Shown here piece after piece: positions 62,287-64,000 of a DNA stretch of 64,000 bases (its first letter is position 1; every line of letters begins with the position of its first letter). Both the position numbers and the translations under genes were made by a program. Source of the DNA: Crocinitomicaceae bacterium. Lineage in GTDB: Bacteria > Bacteroidota > Bacteroidia > Flavobacteriales_D > Crocinitomicaceae. The stretch covers positions 62,001 to 126,000 of the forward strand of contig JALQYQ010000030.1 of assembly GCA_023262855.1 (NCBI GenBank), in the 5' to 3' direction. The notes below the pieces were generated by a model, which made no database searches, was not told where the DNA came from, and worked only from the letters and a program-made list of their open reading frames with translations.

Positions 62287-63630
62287 CTAGTGGAATATCG
62301 CTTTGTAAAGGTCATTACCATTAGCATATAGCAGCAAGCCCATCAGCAGGAAGAATCCAACGTATTGAGCATATTCTAATACTTTTTGAGGAGCTTCACG
62401 ACCTGTAACAATTTCATACAATAAGAATACGACATGTCCTCCATCCAATGCTGGAATAGGAAGTATATTCATGAATGCAAGGATAATTGAAATCAAAGCG
62501 GTATTTAACCAGAATTTATGCCAATCCCATTGCGAAGGAAACATATTACCGATTGCTCCAAATCCACCAACTGAAGAGGCTCCTTTTTTCGTGAAGACAA
62601 ATTTGAATTGAGAAACATAATCCGAAAGTGTGTTTTTCCCAAGCACCATTCCTCGGCCGATACTTTCTCCAAAGGAATAATTAACGTGTTTTAAATTCTT
62701 TTTATCAATTACTTTTAGTGACTCATGAGCAATTCCAATTCTACCTTCGAAATTTCCTGATTTTGGGATTGTCAATTTGGCGTCAATGTATTTTTTACCG
62801 CGTTTTATTTTTAGGTTGATTTCTTTGCCCTTGTTGTTGAATACTGCACTTTGAAATTCGTCCGTAAAATGAATTGACTTATCATTTACTGCAACAACAT
62901 AATCACCTTTTGCCAATTTCGCTTTCTGAGCAGGAGAGTCCTTTTCTACGTTTTTAATTTTAACTCCCAAGGAACGTGGTGAAAAAATGGCCATTGCACC
63001 ATTTTGAAATAGTTGCTGATCAATATCGCTTGGTAATTGAATCGTTTTTATAGAACCATTCGCTTTTTTAACCTCTAACTTGCGTCCATCTCGAAGCATT
63101 ACGATAGCGTTGGATTCTAGCACATTGTCTAAAACGACATCATTAATTTTTAAAATATTATCGCCCGATTCAATGCCGTATTTAGCTAAATAAGGATGAA
63201 CGGAAATTCCTGAAGTAACGTCATTTGGATTTAACTTCTCTTCACCATAGGCAAAGACAACCATGATATAGATGAAAAATCCAAGTAATAAATTGACAGT
63301 TACACCACCCAACATAATAATTAATCGTTGCCATGCCGGTTTTGCTCTAAATTCCCACGGTTGAGCTGGCTGAGCTAATTGCTCCTTATCCATTGATTCA
63401 TCAACCATTCCAGCAATTTTTACATAACCACCCAATGGCAACCACCCAATTCCCCATTCTGTTTCCCCTACTTTTTTCTTGAACAATGAAAACCAAGGAT
63501 TGAAGAATAAATAGAATTTCTCAACACGCGTTTTAAACAAACGAGCCGGAATGAAATGCCCGAATTCATGTAAAACAACTAGAATTGAAAGTGATAAAAT
63601 TAATTGTGCAGCTTTGATTAAAAAATCCAT
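62287..63630 (-). CDS. rseP: RIP metalloprotease RseP (site-2 protease)
   Basis: Inner-membrane zinc protease that cleaves transmembrane segments, for example of anti-sigma factors. The 447 residues have HEFGH at 21-25 (His21, Glu22, His25) in the first helix, two PDZ domains (about 130-300), and the second zinc motif region NILPIPALDGGHVVFLLYE near 388-406. A helix KPAWQRLIIMLGGVTVNLLLGF contains the NxxxGF-type family signature. The ATG at 63630 has its own consensus -7 element 22 bases upstream. No obvious target anti-sigma gene is adjacent. Confidence 0.95.
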   Translation of the reverse strand: MDFLIKAAQLILSLSILVVLHEFGHFIPARLFKTRVEKFYLFFNPWFSLFKKKVGETEWGIGWLPLGGYVKIAGMVDESMDKEQLAQPAQPWEFRAKPAWQRLIIMLGGVTVNLLLGFFIYIMVVFAYGEEKLNPNDVTSGISVHPYLAKYGIESGDNILKINDVVLDNVLESNAIVMLRDGRKLEVKKANGSIKTIQLPSDIDQQLFQNGAMAIFSPRSLGVKIKNVEKDSPAQKAKLAKGDYVVAVNDKSIHFTDEFQSAVFNNKGKEINLKIKRGKKYIDAKLTIPKSGNFEGRIGIAHESLKVIDKKNLKHVNYSFGESIGRGMVLGKNTLSDYVSQFKFVFTKKGASSVGGFGAIGNMFPSQWDWHKFWLNTALISIILAFMNILPIPALDGGHVVFLLYEIVTGREAPQKVLEYAQYVGFFLLMGLLLYANGNDLYKAIFH

Positions 63631-63652
63631 GTCTTGATTGATGTTTAAGGTA

Positions 63653-63660
63653 CAAATATA
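63653..63660 (-). promoter_or_regulatory. -7 promoter element TATATTTG for rseP
   Basis: Exact TAnnTTTG match on the minus strand, 22 bases before the ATG at 63630 and just after the stop of the upstream gene. Confidence 0.5.
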
Positions 63661-63665
63661 GTTTT

Positions 63666-64000
63666 TTACTCTGTTTCAGCTTCTTCTGAATAATAGTCAT
63701 TTTGAATAAAATAATCCAACATCGACTCTTTCATTAAGTGTTGCTGATCTTGATGGCTCAAAGGTGGTAGTGATTTGTTCAATTTAAAATGTGGCCAATT
63801 ATCGGCGTCTCTTCCTTCAAATTCATAATAACCATATGGTTCTAATAAGGTACAAATAGCTATGTGAAACAAATCTGTCTTCTCATTTTTAGTAAAATTC
63901 TTGTAGCCATTTCCCAATTCGTTGACTCCAATTAAAAACAAAATGGCTTGTAAGTCCATTCCTTCGCCAAACTTTTCTTCTAAACTGGCTTTTAATTTTT
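63666..64000 (-). CDS. Conserved Bacteroidota protein, truncated by the window edge
   Basis: The frame is open from the stop at 63666-63668 to the last base, so the N-terminus lies outside; the ATG at 63959 is internal, not a start, because the codons upstream (KASLEEKFGEGMDLQAILFL read through it) belong to the same protein. About 111 residues are visible. The stretch EKFGEGMDLQAILFLIGVNE is typical of a conserved protein of unknown function in Flavobacteriia. The C-terminus is acidic (YYSEEAETE). Adjacent to rseP on the same strand. Confidence 0.7.
   Translation of the reverse strand, partial: KLKASLEEKFGEGMDLQAILFLIGVNELGNGYKNFTKNEKTDLFHIAICTLLEPYGYYEFEGRDADNWPHFKLNKSLPPLSHQDQQHLMKESMLDYFIQNDYYSEEAETE

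Overview
The window is AT-rich chromosomal DNA of a member of the Bacteroidota, most likely class Flavobacteriia and possibly the Crocinitomicaceae (Fluviicola-like); the genus is a guess. The evidence is consistent across the window: the giant type IX secretion (T9SS) translocon protein SprA, two exported proteins with C-terminal T9SS sorting domains, an alternative complex III (act) operon leading into a caa3-like oxidase, many families confined to Bacteroidota (DUF4271, DUF4836-like, DUF4412-like), and start-proximal TAnnTTTG elements, the -7 promoter consensus of this phylum. I see no phage, insertion sequence, CRISPR array, tRNA or rRNA. It reads as conserved core chromosome with a few lineage-specific genes. 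No gene-free stretch longer than 300 bases exists; the largest gaps are about 260 bases (44083-44340) and about 150 bases.

Layout. 1-2.9 kb: a truncated secreted protein, recJ and a small outer-membrane barrel. 2.9-8.7 kb: a transsulfuration-type PLP enzyme divergent from an Lrp/AsnC regulator with a perfect palindrome between them, then a NarL-type two-component pair and glutaryl-CoA dehydrogenase. 8.7-12.7 kb: DUF4271-hemD, a class III sirtuin without a zinc knuckle, and a thioredoxin-fold T9SS cargo. 12.7-24.3 kb: maeB-ruvA-sprA-GNAT-epimerase, a tightly packed plus-strand run. 24.3-29.8 kb: PhoH with a PIN domain, then three minus-strand envelope proteins of unknown role. 29.8-34.3 kb: ridA-TPR protein-methyltransferase, a 2-hydroxyacid dehydrogenase and mgtE, with three intergenic loci of 7-bp-phased repeats. 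34.4-44.1 kb: a CPA2 antiporter, the rnpA-S41 protease-O-antigen ligase run, an FAD enzyme, an exported vWA plus leucine-rich-repeat protein and a SPOR protein. 44.3-56.2 kb: actABCDEF-coxBA, the respiratory core. 56.2-64 kb: ruvB, queG, the exported DUF1800/DUF1501 pair, a DUF4412-like protein, rseP and a truncated conserved protein.

How the genes work together. The act-cox block is a complete electron route from menaquinol to oxygen: ActC/ActF quinol modules, ActB iron-sulfur protein, ActA/ActE cytochromes, then CoxB (CuA) and CoxA. SprA is the outer-membrane pore used by the two T9SS cargos in the window. RuvA and RuvB are both present but 41 kb apart. Several start sites were re-chosen from signal peptides, terminators or promoter elements. 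The items that most deserve a second look are the vWA-LRR exported protein, the heptanucleotide repeat loci, the zinc-less sirtuin, the DUF4836-like envelope trio, and the cluster of genes whose -7 element lies only 4-5 bases before ATG, suggesting leaderless mRNAs.
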